From: Mycobacterium saskatchewanense
GTDB lineage: Bacteria; Actinomycetota; Actinomycetes; Mycobacteriales; Mycobacteriaceae
Length of the DNA stretch: 64,000 nucleotides
Reading direction: 5' to 3'
Assembly: GCF_010729105.1 (NCBI RefSeq)
Contig: NZ_AP022573.1
Span: 2,790,001-2,854,000, forward strand
This document shows positions 23,546-32,402 of the stretch, one piece after another (position 1 is the stretch's first letter; each line of letters starts with the position of its first letter). Made by a program: the position numbers and the translations under genes. The notes under the pieces are model-generated. The model worked only from the letters and a program-made list of their open reading frames with translations, did not search any database and was not told the DNA's origin.

Positions 23546-24639
23546 ATGTCGAGGCGTTCCGGAGCGGTCTGCGGGCGTGGCTCAACGAAAACGATCTGAC
23601 ACCCGGCCCCGACCACTCGCTGCCGGGCCAGATGCGGCAACTGGCCCGCGTGCACCGCGCCCTCTACGACGCCGACTGGATGCGGTACGGCTGGCCGGTC
23701 GAAGTGGGCGGCCTGGGTGGGCCCGGGGTCCTGCGGGCGATCGTTGGCGAAGAGGTGGTGGGCCGCCGCCTGGCCGAGCCCGGTCCCTACTCGATGCTCG
23801 AAGTCCTCGCTCCCACCATGATCGACTACGCGCCGGCCGAACTCGCGGCCGAGATGGTGCCGCGCCTGCTCAGCGGCCGCGAGCAGTGGTGCCAGGGCTT
23901 TTCCGAACCGGGCGCGGGCAGCGACCTGGCCTCGCTGACCACCCGCGCCGTTCCCCACGGGGAGGACTGGATCGTCACCGGGCAGAAGGTGTGGACCAGC
24001 TTTGCGCAGTTCGCCACTCGCTGCATCCTGCTCACGCGCACTGGCGGTGCCCATGACGGCCATGACGGAATCACCGCATTCTTCGTCGACCTGGACACGC
24101 CCGGCATCACGGTCCGGCCGCTGCGCACCATGCACGGCGTCGACGAGTTCTGCGAGGTCTACTACGACGACGTGGTGATTCCGTCCACCCGGATGCTGGG
24201 GCAACCGGGAGACGGCTGGCGGCTGGCGATGGACCTGCTGCCCTACGAGCGCTCCACCTGCTTCTGGCAGCGGATCGCCTACCTGTACTCGCGGTTCGAC
24301 GCACTCATCGCCGAGGCGGATGACCACGACGAGTCCGCGCTCGGGGCAACGTATTTGGCACTGCACACGCTGCGTTGCCGGTCCCGCGGAACGCAACACC
24401 GGCTACGCGACGGGGCGCGCCTCGGTCCGGAAACGTCCATCGACAAGGTCTTGCTGGCCACCGCCGAGCAACGGCTCTACGACACCGTCCGCGACCTGCT
24501 CCCCGGCACGCTCGAGCTCGAGGAGACGCGGTGGCGCTCGGAATACCTGTATTCCCGGGCCGCGACCATCTACGGAGGCACCGCCGAGATCCAGCGCAAC
24601 ATCATCGCCCGCCGGCTGCTCGATCTCGGCAAGGAATGA
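23542..24639 (+). CDS. Acyl-CoA dehydrogenase, large-type subunit
   Basis: 365 aa from GTG 23542 (VNVEAFRSGLRAWLNEND), which overlaps the previous stop as GTGA. Motifs: WCQGFSEPGAGSDLASL, VTGQKVWTSFAQFATRC and the C-terminal YSRAATIYGGTAEIQRNIIARRLL, with the likely catalytic base region in RWRSEYLYSRA. It pairs with the smaller ACAD at 24641. Mycobacterial FadE pairs such as FadE28/FadE29 form alpha2-beta2 dehydrogenases for bulky CoA esters; I infer the same here. Confidence 0.92.
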   Translation: MNVEAFRSGLRAWLNENDLTPGPDHSLPGQMRQLARVHRALYDADWMRYGWPVEVGGLGGPGVLRAIVGEEVVGRRLAEPGPYSMLEVLAPTMIDYAPAELAAEMVPRLLSGREQWCQGFSEPGAGSDLASLTTRAVPHGEDWIVTGQKVWTSFAQFATRCILLTRTGGAHDGHDGITAFFVDLDTPGITVRPLRTMHGVDEFCEVYYDDVVIPSTRMLGQPGDGWRLAMDLLPYERSTCFWQRIAYLYSRFDALIAEADDHDESALGATYLALHTLRCRSRGTQHRLRDGARLGPETSIDKVLLATAEQRLYDTVRDLLPGTLELEETRWRSEYLYSRAATIYGGTAEIQRNIIARRLLDLGKE

Positions 24640-24640
24640 C

Positions 24641-25444
24641 ATGGATGCCGATTCGCTGCACCTGCTGTCCGACTCGCTTCGCACGACGATGACCACGGCG
24701 TCCGGTGCAGGGCTCGCCGCCGCGCTGAACGATCTGGGCTGGCGCGACATGCTCGAGGAGGTTCCGGAATGGGCGATTCCGTTGGTGTTTCGGCTGCTCG
24801 GTGAGACCGGCGCGCACGCTCCCCTCCTCAATGACGTCGTGCTGCGTGCGGCCGGAGCCACCACCGGGGGCACTCGGCCGCTACCGTTCACCGGTGGGTC
24901 TTGGGTGCTGTGGGCACACGGCGACGTCGCGGGCTCGTCGCTGGACGGTGACCTGCCGATACATGCTGTGCCACAGGGAGAGCCGTTGCCCACCGCCGCC
25001 CTGGCGGCCGGTCGGCGCGCGCTGGGCTGGTGGCTGGTCGGCGCCAGCCGGGCCATGCTGTCGCTAGCGCGTCAGCATGCCGTGGACCGGGTTCAGTTCG
25101 GGCGGCGCATCGGCTCATTCCAGGCGGTTCGACACCGGCTGGCCGAAACGCTCGTCGCCATCGAGGGCGCCGAAGCCACCTTGGAGGTGGCCGGTGCCGA
25201 GCCGGACGATGGCCTGGCTTCGCTGCTGGCAAAGGCAGCCGCCGGCCAGGCGGCGCTGACGGCCGCGCGGCACTGCCAGCAGGTGCTGGGCGGCATCGGC
25301 TTCACCGCCGAGCATCGACTGCACCGCCATGTCAAGCGGTCGCTGGTCTTGGACGGCCTGCTGGGTAGCACCCGCGACTTGACGCGTGAGGCGGGAAGAA
25401 CGTTGCACGTCAAGGGTTTCGCGCCGCGGGTCGCGCAATTGTGA
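24641..25444 (+). CDS. Acyl-CoA dehydrogenase, small-type subunit
   Basis: 267 aa from ATG 24641, one base after the previous stop. It retains VQFGRRIGSFQAVRHRLAE and CQQVLGGIGFTAEHRLHRHV of the ACAD C-terminal helical domain, but the N-terminal and middle beta domains are shortened compared with the roughly 380-aa family norm. This is the usual form of the second chain of a heteromeric FadE. It should not be regarded as truncated. Last gene of the operon from 19775. Confidence 0.88.
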   Translation: MDADSLHLLSDSLRTTMTTASGAGLAAALNDLGWRDMLEEVPEWAIPLVFRLLGETGAHAPLLNDVVLRAAGATTGGTRPLPFTGGSWVLWAHGDVAGSSLDGDLPIHAVPQGEPLPTAALAAGRRALGWWLVGASRAMLSLARQHAVDRVQFGRRIGSFQAVRHRLAETLVAIEGAEATLEVAGAEPDDGLASLLAKAAAGQAALTAARHCQQVLGGIGFTAEHRLHRHVKRSLVLDGLLGSTRDLTREAGRTLHVKGFAPRVAQL

Positions 25445-25461
25445 GGTCCCTTCCGTGGCTG

Positions 25462-25476
25462 TGCCACCGCGTGGCA
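25462..25476 (+). terminator. Possible hairpin after the FadE operon
   Basis: TGCCAC-CGC-GTGGCA, 18 bases past the stop at 25444. Stem of six pairs, no T-run. It could end the 19775-25444 transcript, but the support is weak. Confidence 0.3.
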
Positions 25477-25554
25477 GCGGACCGACATTTGGCCCACCCG
25501 CTGTGACGCCCGCGTCCACGTAGACTCGTCTCGCCACCGAGAGGACAGGACGAG

Positions 25555-25818
25555 ATGACTGACCCCGACGCGCCGCAGAACCAGTTCGGTGTCGCTTCCC
25601 TGATCCTGGCCCTCGTCGCACTCATGACGTGCTGGCTGTTGCTCGGAGTGCCCCTGGGCGTCGCGGCCGTGGTGACCGGCGACCTCGCCCGCAGGCGCGT
25701 AAAGCGTGGCGAGGCAAACAACCCCCGAATCGCCTTGGCGGGCATGATATTGGGCGGTGTCGCGATTGTCGCGGGGGTCATCGCCATCGGTATCTACTCC
25801 TGGCTGGACTCCCGCTAG
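25555..25818 (+). CDS. DUF4190-like small membrane protein
   Basis: 87 aa with two hydrophobic segments (about residues 12-41 and 58-81) separated by a basic loop (RRRVKRGEANNPR), the layout of DUF4190-like proteins. Both ends appear cytoplasmic by charge. GAGAGGACAGGA precedes the ATG. It has a likely -10 box TAGACT at 25521-25526. Its stop overlaps the stop of the convergent FadE gene by four bases. No link to the catabolic genes is evident. Confidence 0.8.
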   Translation: MTDPDAPQNQFGVASLILALVALMTCWLLLGVPLGVAAVVTGDLARRRVKRGEANNPRIALAGMILGGVAIVAGVIAIGIYSWLDSR

Positions 25819-27044
25819 TTCCGCGGCAGGCCGAGCACCCGCTCGGCGATGATGTTCCGCTGGATCTCCGATGTGCCCCCTGCGATGGTCGCCGCGAAGG
25901 TGCGCGCATACCGGTCGAACCAGCTGCGGTAGTGGCTGTCGAGGTTCAACGGCGCGAAGGGGGCGGTGACCGCGCGGTGCACGAGCCCGTCGGCTCCCGC
26001 CGCGTCCAGCGCGTCCTCCGACGCGCGCTGCAAGGCCTCCGAACCCAACAGCTTCAGCACCGACTGGGCCGGTATGTCCTCCTCCCCGCGCGCGGCCCGC
26101 GCCAGCGCCGCCGAGCCCAGCAGCCGCAGCGCGTACGCGTCCATCACCAGGGCCGCATGGCGATCGCGTTCCAGCGGCCCCGACGGGGTGAAATCCATTG
26201 TGAGCTCGCGCAGCAGGTCGACGTACCCCGTCCACAGCATGATGCGCTCGTGGCCCAGCGAACCGGTCGCGACCCGCCAGCCCCCGTTGAGCTCGCCCAC
26301 CAGGTTCCCGGTCGGCACTCGGGCGTCGGTGAAGAACACCTCGTTGAAGTCACACTCGTCGTCGTCACACATCGAGGCGAACGGCCGGCGCATCACTCCA
26401 GGTGTGTCGGTGGGGATCAGCAACGCGCTGATGCCCTTGTGTTTGGGCGCCGTCGGGTCGGTGCGCACGAAGGTCAACAGCACATCGGCGTCATGGGCTC
26501 CGGACGTCCACACCTTTTGTCCGTTGACCACGAAGTGATCACCGTCGAGCACCGCCCGGGTCTTCAGCGACGCCAGATCCGAGCCCGCGCCGGGCTCGCT
26601 CATTCCCAGGGACGCGGTCATTTCCGCGCGCAGGATGGGGACCGCCCATCGCCGCTTCTGTTCCGGCGTACCGAACGTCAACAACGATGCCGCAATGATT
26701 CCCACGCCCTGCGGGTTGAAGCTCTGATAGATGCGCCGACGCCCAAGTTCTTCCATGTACACGTACTGCTGCAGCAGCGTGGCGTTGCGCCCACCGAATT
26801 CCGGTGGGTTGGCGGGCACCAGCCATCCGCCGTCGAACAGCTGACGCTGCCAACGACGAGCCCAGTCCGGCACGTGCGAACTCGACCGGGGCCTATCGAC
26901 CGCCCCGGCCTCGGTGGGTAGGTGAGCGTCGAGGAACGCCACGAATTCAGCGCGGAACGCCTCCACGTCGTCGTCGAACGTCAGCTGCACGGCGGTCCCC
27001 CAATCGGCAGCGCCGGCGGGAGGCTGACGGAAACGGGTTTCCAC
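25815..27044 (-). CDS. Acyl-CoA dehydrogenase (FadE)
   Basis: 409 aa. ACAD motifs LGMSEPGAGSDLASLKTRAV, VNGQKVWTSGAHDADV and the C-terminal AATIAGGTSEIQRNIIAERV are clear. GTG 27044 is used; GTG 26990 (VQLTFDDDVEAF) with a GGGGA box is an equally good start and matches the usual N-terminus. It should oxidise an acyl-CoA with FAD. A 27-bp operator lies 49 bases upstream, shared with the divergent TetR gene. Confidence 0.92.
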   Translation of the reverse strand: METRFRQPPAGAADWGTAVQLTFDDDVEAFRAEFVAFLDAHLPTEAGAVDRPRSSSHVPDWARRWQRQLFDGGWLVPANPPEFGGRNATLLQQYVYMEELGRRRIYQSFNPQGVGIIAASLLTFGTPEQKRRWAVPILRAEMTASLGMSEPGAGSDLASLKTRAVLDGDHFVVNGQKVWTSGAHDADVLLTFVRTDPTAPKHKGISALLIPTDTPGVMRRPFASMCDDDECDFNEVFFTDARVPTGNLVGELNGGWRVATGSLGHERIMLWTGYVDLLRELTMDFTPSGPLERDRHAALVMDAYALRLLGSAALARAARGEEDIPAQSVLKLLGSEALQRASEDALDAAGADGLVHRAVTAPFAPLNLDSHYRSWFDRYARTFAATIAGGTSEIQRNIIAERVLGLPRN

Positions 27045-27093
27045 CCTCGGCGCGATTCGCTCTTTAGGATTTTGCTTCCATACACGTGTCTAA

Positions 27094-27120
27094 GAGAATA
27101 GTCTTCTCTTGCGAGGAAAG
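27094..27120 (+). promoter_or_regulatory. 27-bp triple half-site operator (site 5 of 8)
   Basis: GAGAA, 5 bases, TTCTC, 7 bases, GAAAG; 13 of 15 half-site bases match. It lies in the divergent gap between the FadE gene (start 27044) and the TetR gene (start 27144). Position suggests autoregulation by this TetR and control of FadE. Confidence 0.7.
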
Positions 27121-27143
27121 TTACAATCTCCGGCACATCATCC

Positions 27144-27881
27144 GTGAGGGGGTCGAGCGCAGCGATGTCACGGCGTTCTCCGGTAGAGTCCAACCATGTT
27201 CTCCCTGCGCGGCAATCAAGCGAGCCGGCCGTGACAAGCCCTAGCGAAGAACCGGCCTGGAAGCAGCGCGCCGTGGAACGGTCGATCAAGACCGCGAAAC
27301 TGCGTGCAGCACAACGGGTTCAGCGCTTTCTCGACGCGGCGCAGGCCATCATCATCGAAAAGGGCAGCACGGACTTTACCGTACAAGAGGTCGTGGACCG
27401 CTCCCGCCAGTCGCTGCGTAGCTTCTACCTGCAGTTCGACGGAAAGCACGAGCTGTTGCTGGCGCTTTTCGAGGACGCCCTGAGCCGTTCGGCCGACCAG
27501 ATCCGCGCCGCGACGGAAGGCCACGAGGATCCGCTGGAGCGGCTCAAGGTGGCCGTCGAGCTGCTCTACGAAGCTTCGCGACCGGATCCCACCGCCAAAC
27601 GGCCGCTGTTCACGGACTTCGCGCCGAGGTTGCTGGTCACGCACCCAGCCGAGGTCAAGGTGGCCCACGCTCCGCTGCTGACGTTGCTGACCGAACTCAT
27701 GGAGGCGGCCGGCGACGCGGGTGCGCTGCGGGCCGGCGTCAACCCGAAGCGGATGGCGGCGATGACTATGCAGACCGTCATGTTCATCGCCCAGTCCAGC
27801 GGCGGCTCCGACGACGCGACGGTCCATCCCATCACAGCGGACGAAGTGTGGGACTTCTGCTCACGCGGATTCGTCGGCTAG
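27144..27881 (+). CDS. TetR-family regulator, candidate controller of the eight-site regulon
   Basis: 245 aa with GTG 27144; ATG 27165 and GTG 27231 are later candidate starts. The HTH domain is RVQRFLDAAQAIIIEKGSTD, then VQEVVDRSRQSLRSFYLQFD. The ligand-binding part follows (LKVAVELLYEASRPDPTAKR). Its N-terminal extension before the HTH is longer than usual for TetR if 27144 is used. A 27-bp operator lies 23 bases upstream and another (27925-27951) lies 43 bases after its stop, which makes it the best candidate regulator, though this is inference. Confidence 0.88.
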   Translation: MRGSSAAMSRRSPVESNHVLPARQSSEPAVTSPSEEPAWKQRAVERSIKTAKLRAAQRVQRFLDAAQAIIIEKGSTDFTVQEVVDRSRQSLRSFYLQFDGKHELLLALFEDALSRSADQIRAATEGHEDPLERLKVAVELLYEASRPDPTAKRPLFTDFAPRLLVTHPAEVKVAHAPLLTLLTELMEAAGDAGALRAGVNPKRMAAMTMQTVMFIAQSSGGSDDATVHPITADEVWDFCSRGFVG

Positions 27882-27924
27882 CCACCAAGCCCGGTCGGGA
27901 CCGAGCGCTTACGGCCGTCATCGG

Positions 27925-27951
27925 GATAATCTGCTTCTCGTAATGAGAGAA
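27925..27951 (+). promoter_or_regulatory. 27-bp triple half-site operator (site 6 of 8)
   Basis: GATAA, 5 bases, TTCTC, 7 bases, GAGAA; 14 of 15 half-site bases match. It lies 144 bases upstream of the mycofactocin-type SDR gene and just after the TetR gene. Confidence 0.65.
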
Positions 27952-28095
27952 CAATGCATGGCAGAAACGGATTCGGCGTTGACACTCGACGGTCGGTGAT
28001 GACAGAGTTCAGGGGCGGCATATTCGCGCCCGGAGCCGAATGCGGTTCTCCGCTGGACTGTTGCCGTTGAGGCCGAGGCCAGAATCGAGGTAGCC

Positions 28096-28935
28096 ATGAC
28101 AGGACGAGTTGCGGGCAAGGTCGCTTTCGTCACCGGGGCGGCGAGGGGCCAGGGGCGCAGTCACGCGGTGCGTCTCGCACAGGAAGGCGCCGACATCATC
28201 GCCGTCGACGTGTGCAAACCGATCGTGCAGAACACCACCATCCCGGCGTCGACGCCCGAGGACCTGGCCGAGACCGCCGATCTGGTCAAGGGCCACAACC
28301 GCAGGGTTTTCACCGCCGAGGTCGACGTGCGCGATTACGACACGCTGAAAGCCGCGGTGGATTCCGGCGTGGAGCAGTTGGGCCGGCTCGACGTCATCGT
28401 GGCCAACGCCGGAATCGGCAACGGCGGGGACACCCTGGACAAGTGCAGCGAACACGACTGGCAGGAGATGATCGACGTCAACCTGTCGGGTGTCTGGAAG
28501 ACGGTGAAAGCCGGTGCGCCTCACCTGATTTCCGGCGGCAGAGGCGGATCGATCGTATTGACCAGCTCAGTGGGCGGGTTGAAGGCCTACCCGCACTGCG
28601 GCAACTACGTCGCGGCCAAACACGGCGTGGTGGGGCTGATGCGTTCTTTCGCAGTCGAGTTGGGCCAGCACATGATTCGCGTCAACTCCGTGCACCCCAC
28701 CCACGTGAGCACCGCGATGATCATGAACGAAGGGACCTGGAAGTTGTTCCGCCCCGACCTCGAGAACCCGGGTCCCGACGACATGGCCCCGATTTGTCAG
28801 ATGTTCCACACGCTGCCCGTTCCTTGGGTGGAGGCCGAGGACGTCAGCAACGCCGTGTTGTTCCTGGCCTCCGATGAGTCGCGGTATGTCACCGGCGTGA
28901 CCCTCCCGGTCGATGCGGGTAGCTGCCTGAAATAG
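28096..28935 (+). CDS. Mycofactocin-type short-chain dehydrogenase
   Basis: 279 aa SDR. The N-terminus GKVAFVTGAARGQGRSHAVR plus the long insertion after the second strand (VDVCKPIVQNTTIPASTPED) is the pattern of the mycofactocin-coupled SDR family, which holds NAD tightly and passes electrons to mycofactocin. Catalytic Ser, Tyr and Lys appear in LTSSVGG and YVAAKHG. GAGGTAGCC precedes the ATG. It probably oxidises a hydroxylated intermediate of the pathway and is under operator site 6. Confidence 0.9.
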   Translation: MTGRVAGKVAFVTGAARGQGRSHAVRLAQEGADIIAVDVCKPIVQNTTIPASTPEDLAETADLVKGHNRRVFTAEVDVRDYDTLKAAVDSGVEQLGRLDVIVANAGIGNGGDTLDKCSEHDWQEMIDVNLSGVWKTVKAGAPHLISGGRGGSIVLTSSVGGLKAYPHCGNYVAAKHGVVGLMRSFAVELGQHMIRVNSVHPTHVSTAMIMNEGTWKLFRPDLENPGPDDMAPICQMFHTLPVPWVEAEDVSNAVLFLASDESRYVTGVTLPVDAGSCLK

Positions 28936-28945
28936 GGTCCGTCTC

Positions 28946-29776
28946 ATGGACGGATTCGAAGGCCGCGCTGCGGTGATCACCGGCGGCGCGAGTGGCATCG
29001 GTTTGGCGACCGCGAGCGAGTTCGCCCGCCGCGGGGCCAGGGTCGTGTTGGCCGACGTCGACAGGCCCTCGCTGGAACGGGCGGTGGCCCATCTGGGCGC
29101 CCAGGGCTTCGACGCGCACGGCGTCATGTGCGACGTCCGCCACCTCGCCGAGATGCGCCACCTCGCGGACGAGGCGTTCCGCCTTCTCGGCCGCATCGAC
29201 GTCGTGTTCAGCAATGCCGGCATAGTCGTGGCCGGTCCGCTCGCGCAGATGACACACGACGATTGGAAGTGGGTGATCGACATCGACCTATGGGGTTCCA
29301 TCCACGCCGTCGAGGCGTTCGTGCCAAGGTTGCTCGCCCAGGGCACCGGCGGCCACATCGCCTTCACCGCGTCCTTCGCCGGGCTGGTGCCCAATGCCGG
29401 TCTCGGGGCGTACGGCGTCGCGAAGTACGGCGTCGTCGGCTTGGCCGAAACGCTTGCCCGCGAGCTCAAATCGGACGGGATCGGGGTTTCGGTGCTGTGC
29501 CCGATGGTCGTCGAAACGAAGCTGGTGTCCAACTCGGAACGGATCCGCGGCGCCGATTACGGGCTGGCGTCGTCGCCGGAGGGTGCATCGGGCGATTTGC
29601 AGACTCAGGACGAAAGCGTCGGTGTCGAGGACGTGGCCCGGCTGACAGCCGATGCCATTCTGGCCAACCGCCTCTACGTCCTGCCGCATGAAGCGGCGCG
29701 GGCCTCGGTACAGCGCAGATTCGAGCGGATTGACCGCACCTTCGACGAGCAGGCCGCCCAGGGGTGGGACCGCTAG
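28946..29776 (+). CDS. Short-chain dehydrogenase/reductase
   Basis: 276 aa classical SDR: AAVITGGASGIGLAT (cofactor), FSNAGIVVAG (the NNAG-equivalent), TASFAG and YGVAKYG (Tyr-x3-Lys). An acidic residue after the second strand (ADVDR) suggests NAD(H). A C-terminal tail, VQRRFERIDRTFDEQAAQG, extends beyond the core. It follows the mycofactocin-type SDR by 10 bases and is likely co-transcribed. Substrate unknown. Confidence 0.9.
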   Translation: MDGFEGRAAVITGGASGIGLATASEFARRGARVVLADVDRPSLERAVAHLGAQGFDAHGVMCDVRHLAEMRHLADEAFRLLGRIDVVFSNAGIVVAGPLAQMTHDDWKWVIDIDLWGSIHAVEAFVPRLLAQGTGGHIAFTASFAGLVPNAGLGAYGVAKYGVVGLAETLARELKSDGIGVSVLCPMVVETKLVSNSERIRGADYGLASSPEGASGDLQTQDESVGVEDVARLTADAILANRLYVLPHEAARASVQRRFERIDRTFDEQAAQGWDR

Positions 29777-29866
29777 CCGGAAACCCGGGGTGAACCTCCC
29801 ATCGCACCGCCTCGTTCCTGTCGGTGGGCGCGTCGCACGGATGCCCCGGAAGGTGTCAGGCACTCA

Positions 29867-30403
29867 ATGGATTCCGAGTCCGCGAACAGTGAGGTGCTGC
29901 ACCGCATCGCGGCCGGCACCGCCCGAGACGCGTTCGAGGTGTTCGGCCCCAGCGTCGAGTTCGTGACGTGGTGCGATGACGAGCATGGTCAGTTCTGCGT
30001 CATGCGCGGGGTCCTGCCCCCCGGCGTCACCGTGCCGCTGCACAGCCACCCGGACGCCGAGGACTTCCTCATCCTCTCCGGTGCGCAGCAGGTGCTGATC
30101 CAGACGGATGCCGGGCTGCGGTGGTGCGACGCCCACGCGGGAGACTATGTGCGGGTCCCGGGCGGTGCACTACACGCACATCGCAACGTATCCGATGAGC
30201 CCGCCGTCGACCTCGTGGTGACCACGATCCGCATGGGCGAGTTCTTCAAAGCGGTCGGGCTGCCGACGACGGGCGAGCCTGTGCCGGTGACGGCCGAGCG
30301 ACTCGGCACTTTCCTGGCCGCCACGCGGAAGTACGGTTACACGCTCGCCACCCCGGAGGAGAACGCGGCGGCCGGCATCGACCTGCCTGCGTTTTCGGGT
30401 TGA
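29867..30403 (+). CDS. Cupin-domain protein
   Basis: 178 aa. A single cupin barrel is indicated by VPLHSHPDAEDFLILSG (His-x-His and Glu metal ligands) and by the second motif VPGGALHAHRN. Metal-binding cupins of this size include dioxygenases, isomerases and sensors. The C-terminal part (FLAATRKYGYTLATPEEN) is a helical extension. It stands 90 bases after the SDR on the same strand and may be the last gene of that operon. The catalytic role is not identified. Confidence 0.82.
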   Translation: MDSESANSEVLHRIAAGTARDAFEVFGPSVEFVTWCDDEHGQFCVMRGVLPPGVTVPLHSHPDAEDFLILSGAQQVLIQTDAGLRWCDAHAGDYVRVPGGALHAHRNVSDEPAVDLVVTTIRMGEFFKAVGLPTTGEPVPVTAERLGTFLAATRKYGYTLATPEENAAAGIDLPAFSG

Positions 30404-30417
30404 CGGCGCGCGGCGGG

Positions 30418-31224
30418 TCAGGGGGGCCCGAGCCGGTAGTCACCGGTGTGCGGATCGTGATACCAGCCTCCGGCGGCGTGAGTGCCGCCATCGACGTGCA
30501 AGGTCTGGCCGGTCAGGTAGGCCGACATGTCGGACGCCAGAAACACAGCGGCGCCGGCGATCTCGTCGACGTGACCGGGACGCCCCAACGGCACGACATT
30601 GCCGATCCCGGCCAGCGCCGCGTCGCCGCCGAGCTGCGCCAGCCCCTCGGTGAGCGTGATGTCGGGCGCTATCGCGTTGACCCGGATCCCGTGCGGCGCC
30701 AGCTCCAGCGCCGCGGTCTTCGTGTAGTTGATGACACCCGCTTTCGCGGCGGCGTACGCCGCATAGCCGGGGGCGGCCCGGACGCCTTCGATCGACGTCA
30801 GCGAGATGACGCTGCCGGGAAGCCCCGACGCCACCAACTGTCGCGCGACTCGCTGGGTGCACAGCAGCACGTGCCGCAGGTTTGCCCGATACAGGGCGTC
30901 CCAACCGTTTTCAGTGGTGTCGAGCAACGGCGACGCGAACACCCCGCCGGCGTTGTTCACCAGGATGGTGGCCGGACCAAGTTCGGCGGTGGTGCGCCGC
31001 AGCGCGTCGTCGACCTGGGCGCTGTCCCGGACGTCGGTCACAAGCCCGAGCGCGCCGATAGATTCCGCGGCCTCTGCACAGCTCCGCGGGTCGCGCTCCC
31101 AAATGGCGACCCGCGCACCGAAAGCGGCCATGCCGGCGGCGATCCCCCGGCCGATACCCGAGCCGGCACCGGTCACGATCGCGACGCGACCTGTCAGCAG
31201 GATGTCGGACGGGTCAATCGCCAC
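30418..31224 (-). CDS. Short-chain dehydrogenase/reductase
   Basis: 268 aa classical SDR: GRVAIVTGAGSGIGRG, LVNNAGGVF, LTSIEG and YAAYAAAKAGVINYTK. A WERD stretch after the second strand is consistent with NAD(H). The C-terminus GGTHAAGGWYHDPHTGDYRL is longer than usual. GTG start at 31224. It lies 14 bases from the convergent cupin gene and is downstream of the M24 pair on the minus strand, likely in the same operon from 34796. Confidence 0.9.
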   Translation of the reverse strand: MAIDPSDILLTGRVAIVTGAGSGIGRGIAAGMAAFGARVAIWERDPRSCAEAAESIGALGLVTDVRDSAQVDDALRRTTAELGPATILVNNAGGVFASPLLDTTENGWDALYRANLRHVLLCTQRVARQLVASGLPGSVISLTSIEGVRAAPGYAAYAAAKAGVINYTKTAALELAPHGIRVNAIAPDITLTEGLAQLGGDAALAGIGNVVPLGRPGHVDEIAGAAVFLASDMSAYLTGQTLHVDGGTHAAGGWYHDPHTGDYRLGPP

Positions 31225-31265
31225 AGCTGCCTCGTTTCACTTGCCCGGCGGTGCGCAACCCTCGA

Positions 31266-32402
31266 TCAGGGCCGCCAGGCGGGGCTCGAGGTCAGCACCT
31301 CCGGGCCGTCGGCGGTGATCAGAACCGCCTCCCGGCCGAAGACGGCTCCGACCCCCGGTTCCCACACGTAGCCGGTCACGGCCAGCACCATCCCCGCCTC
31401 CAGCCGCTCCTCGGCCGCCGAGTGCGGCAGGTGCGGGGAGACAACAGGCGGGTCGAAGCCCATGCCCAGCCCCCGGGCCACCGGCATGGGTGGAGGCGGT
31501 TCCCCCGCAGCCTCGTAGGCGGCCAGCAGTTCGCTCGCCCGCACACCCGGCCGGCAGGCGGCCAACAGGCCGGCGAAGAGGCCGTCCCACCGCCGATAGA
31601 GAGCGCCGCAGCCGCGGACCCTGCCGACGGGCCACGTCCGGCCGACCTCACCCGTGTACCCGCCGGCCAGTGCCCCGGCCGAGAAGGCCACCAGGTCACC
31701 GTCGTTCACGCGGCCGTCGGTGCCGGCCCGGCGCCACGGATGGTCCCGCGAAGTCACCCACGCGACGTCCTGGTTCGACGGGGTGCTCACCCCACCGGCG
31801 GCCATAGCCTCGAGCATGGCGCCGGCAAGCGTCCCTTCGCGCACCCCCGGATGCAATCCGGCCACGGCGGCGGCCAAGCCCGCCTCGGCCACCGCGACCG
31901 CATCCCGGAGTGCCACCACCTCCTCGGCCGTCTTGATGCGCCGGGCGGCGCGCATGGCGAGTTCGCCGTCGACCAGTTGGGCGTTGGGGAAAGCCGTCGG
32001 CAACAGCTTCGCGAACGCCGGTGAGAGCGCGTCGGTCCCGACCCGGCGGGCGGTCGCCGCGCCGTCGATGCGCTTCAATACCGCCATAGTGTTCACCGGA
32101 TTCCACGAAATGCCGTACAGGTGCTCGTGCGGGATGTCGTCGGGCACCCCCTCGTCCCAGGTGCTCAACAGGTGGACGGCCCCGGTGGCGCGCACCAGCA
32201 CGCAGCTCGGGCCGAACGGCCGGGTCCCGGCCACCCACAGCTGTGGCGTTCCGGTGACATAACGGACGTTGGCCTGACGACCGAGCACGAGGACGTCGAG
32301 GTCGTGTGCCGCCATCTGGACCAGCGCACGCTGCCTGCGCCCCGACCGCAACGCGCGATCGTCAGGGCAAACGTCAACCGACATCGGAGCCATACGGGTC
32401 AT
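31266..32402 (-). CDS. M24 (Xaa-Pro dipeptidase-like) protein lacking metal ligands
   Basis: 378 aa, pita-bread fold related to creatinase and Xaa-Pro peptidases. Four of the five expected metal ligands appear replaced when compared with the neighbour at 32374: Ser241 (in VAFSAGA) for Asp, Glu252 (GEVGRT) for Asp, Leu312 (RGLGMGF) for His and Thr343 (AVTGYV) for Glu; only Glu358 remains. It is therefore unlikely to be a metallopeptidase and may be a non-catalytic partner or a metal-independent hydrolase such as a creatinase-like enzyme. It overlaps its intact paralogue by up to 29 bases. Confidence 0.83.
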   Translation of the reverse strand: MTRMAPMSVDVCPDDRALRSGRRQRALVQMAAHDLDVLVLGRQANVRYVTGTPQLWVAGTRPFGPSCVLVRATGAVHLLSTWDEGVPDDIPHEHLYGISWNPVNTMAVLKRIDGAATARRVGTDALSPAFAKLLPTAFPNAQLVDGELAMRAARRIKTAEEVVALRDAVAVAEAGLAAAVAGLHPGVREGTLAGAMLEAMAAGGVSTPSNQDVAWVTSRDHPWRRAGTDGRVNDGDLVAFSAGALAGGYTGEVGRTWPVGRVRGCGALYRRWDGLFAGLLAACRPGVRASELLAAYEAAGEPPPPMPVARGLGMGFDPPVVSPHLPHSAAEERLEAGMVLAVTGYVWEPGVGAVFGREAVLITADGPEVLTSSPAWRP

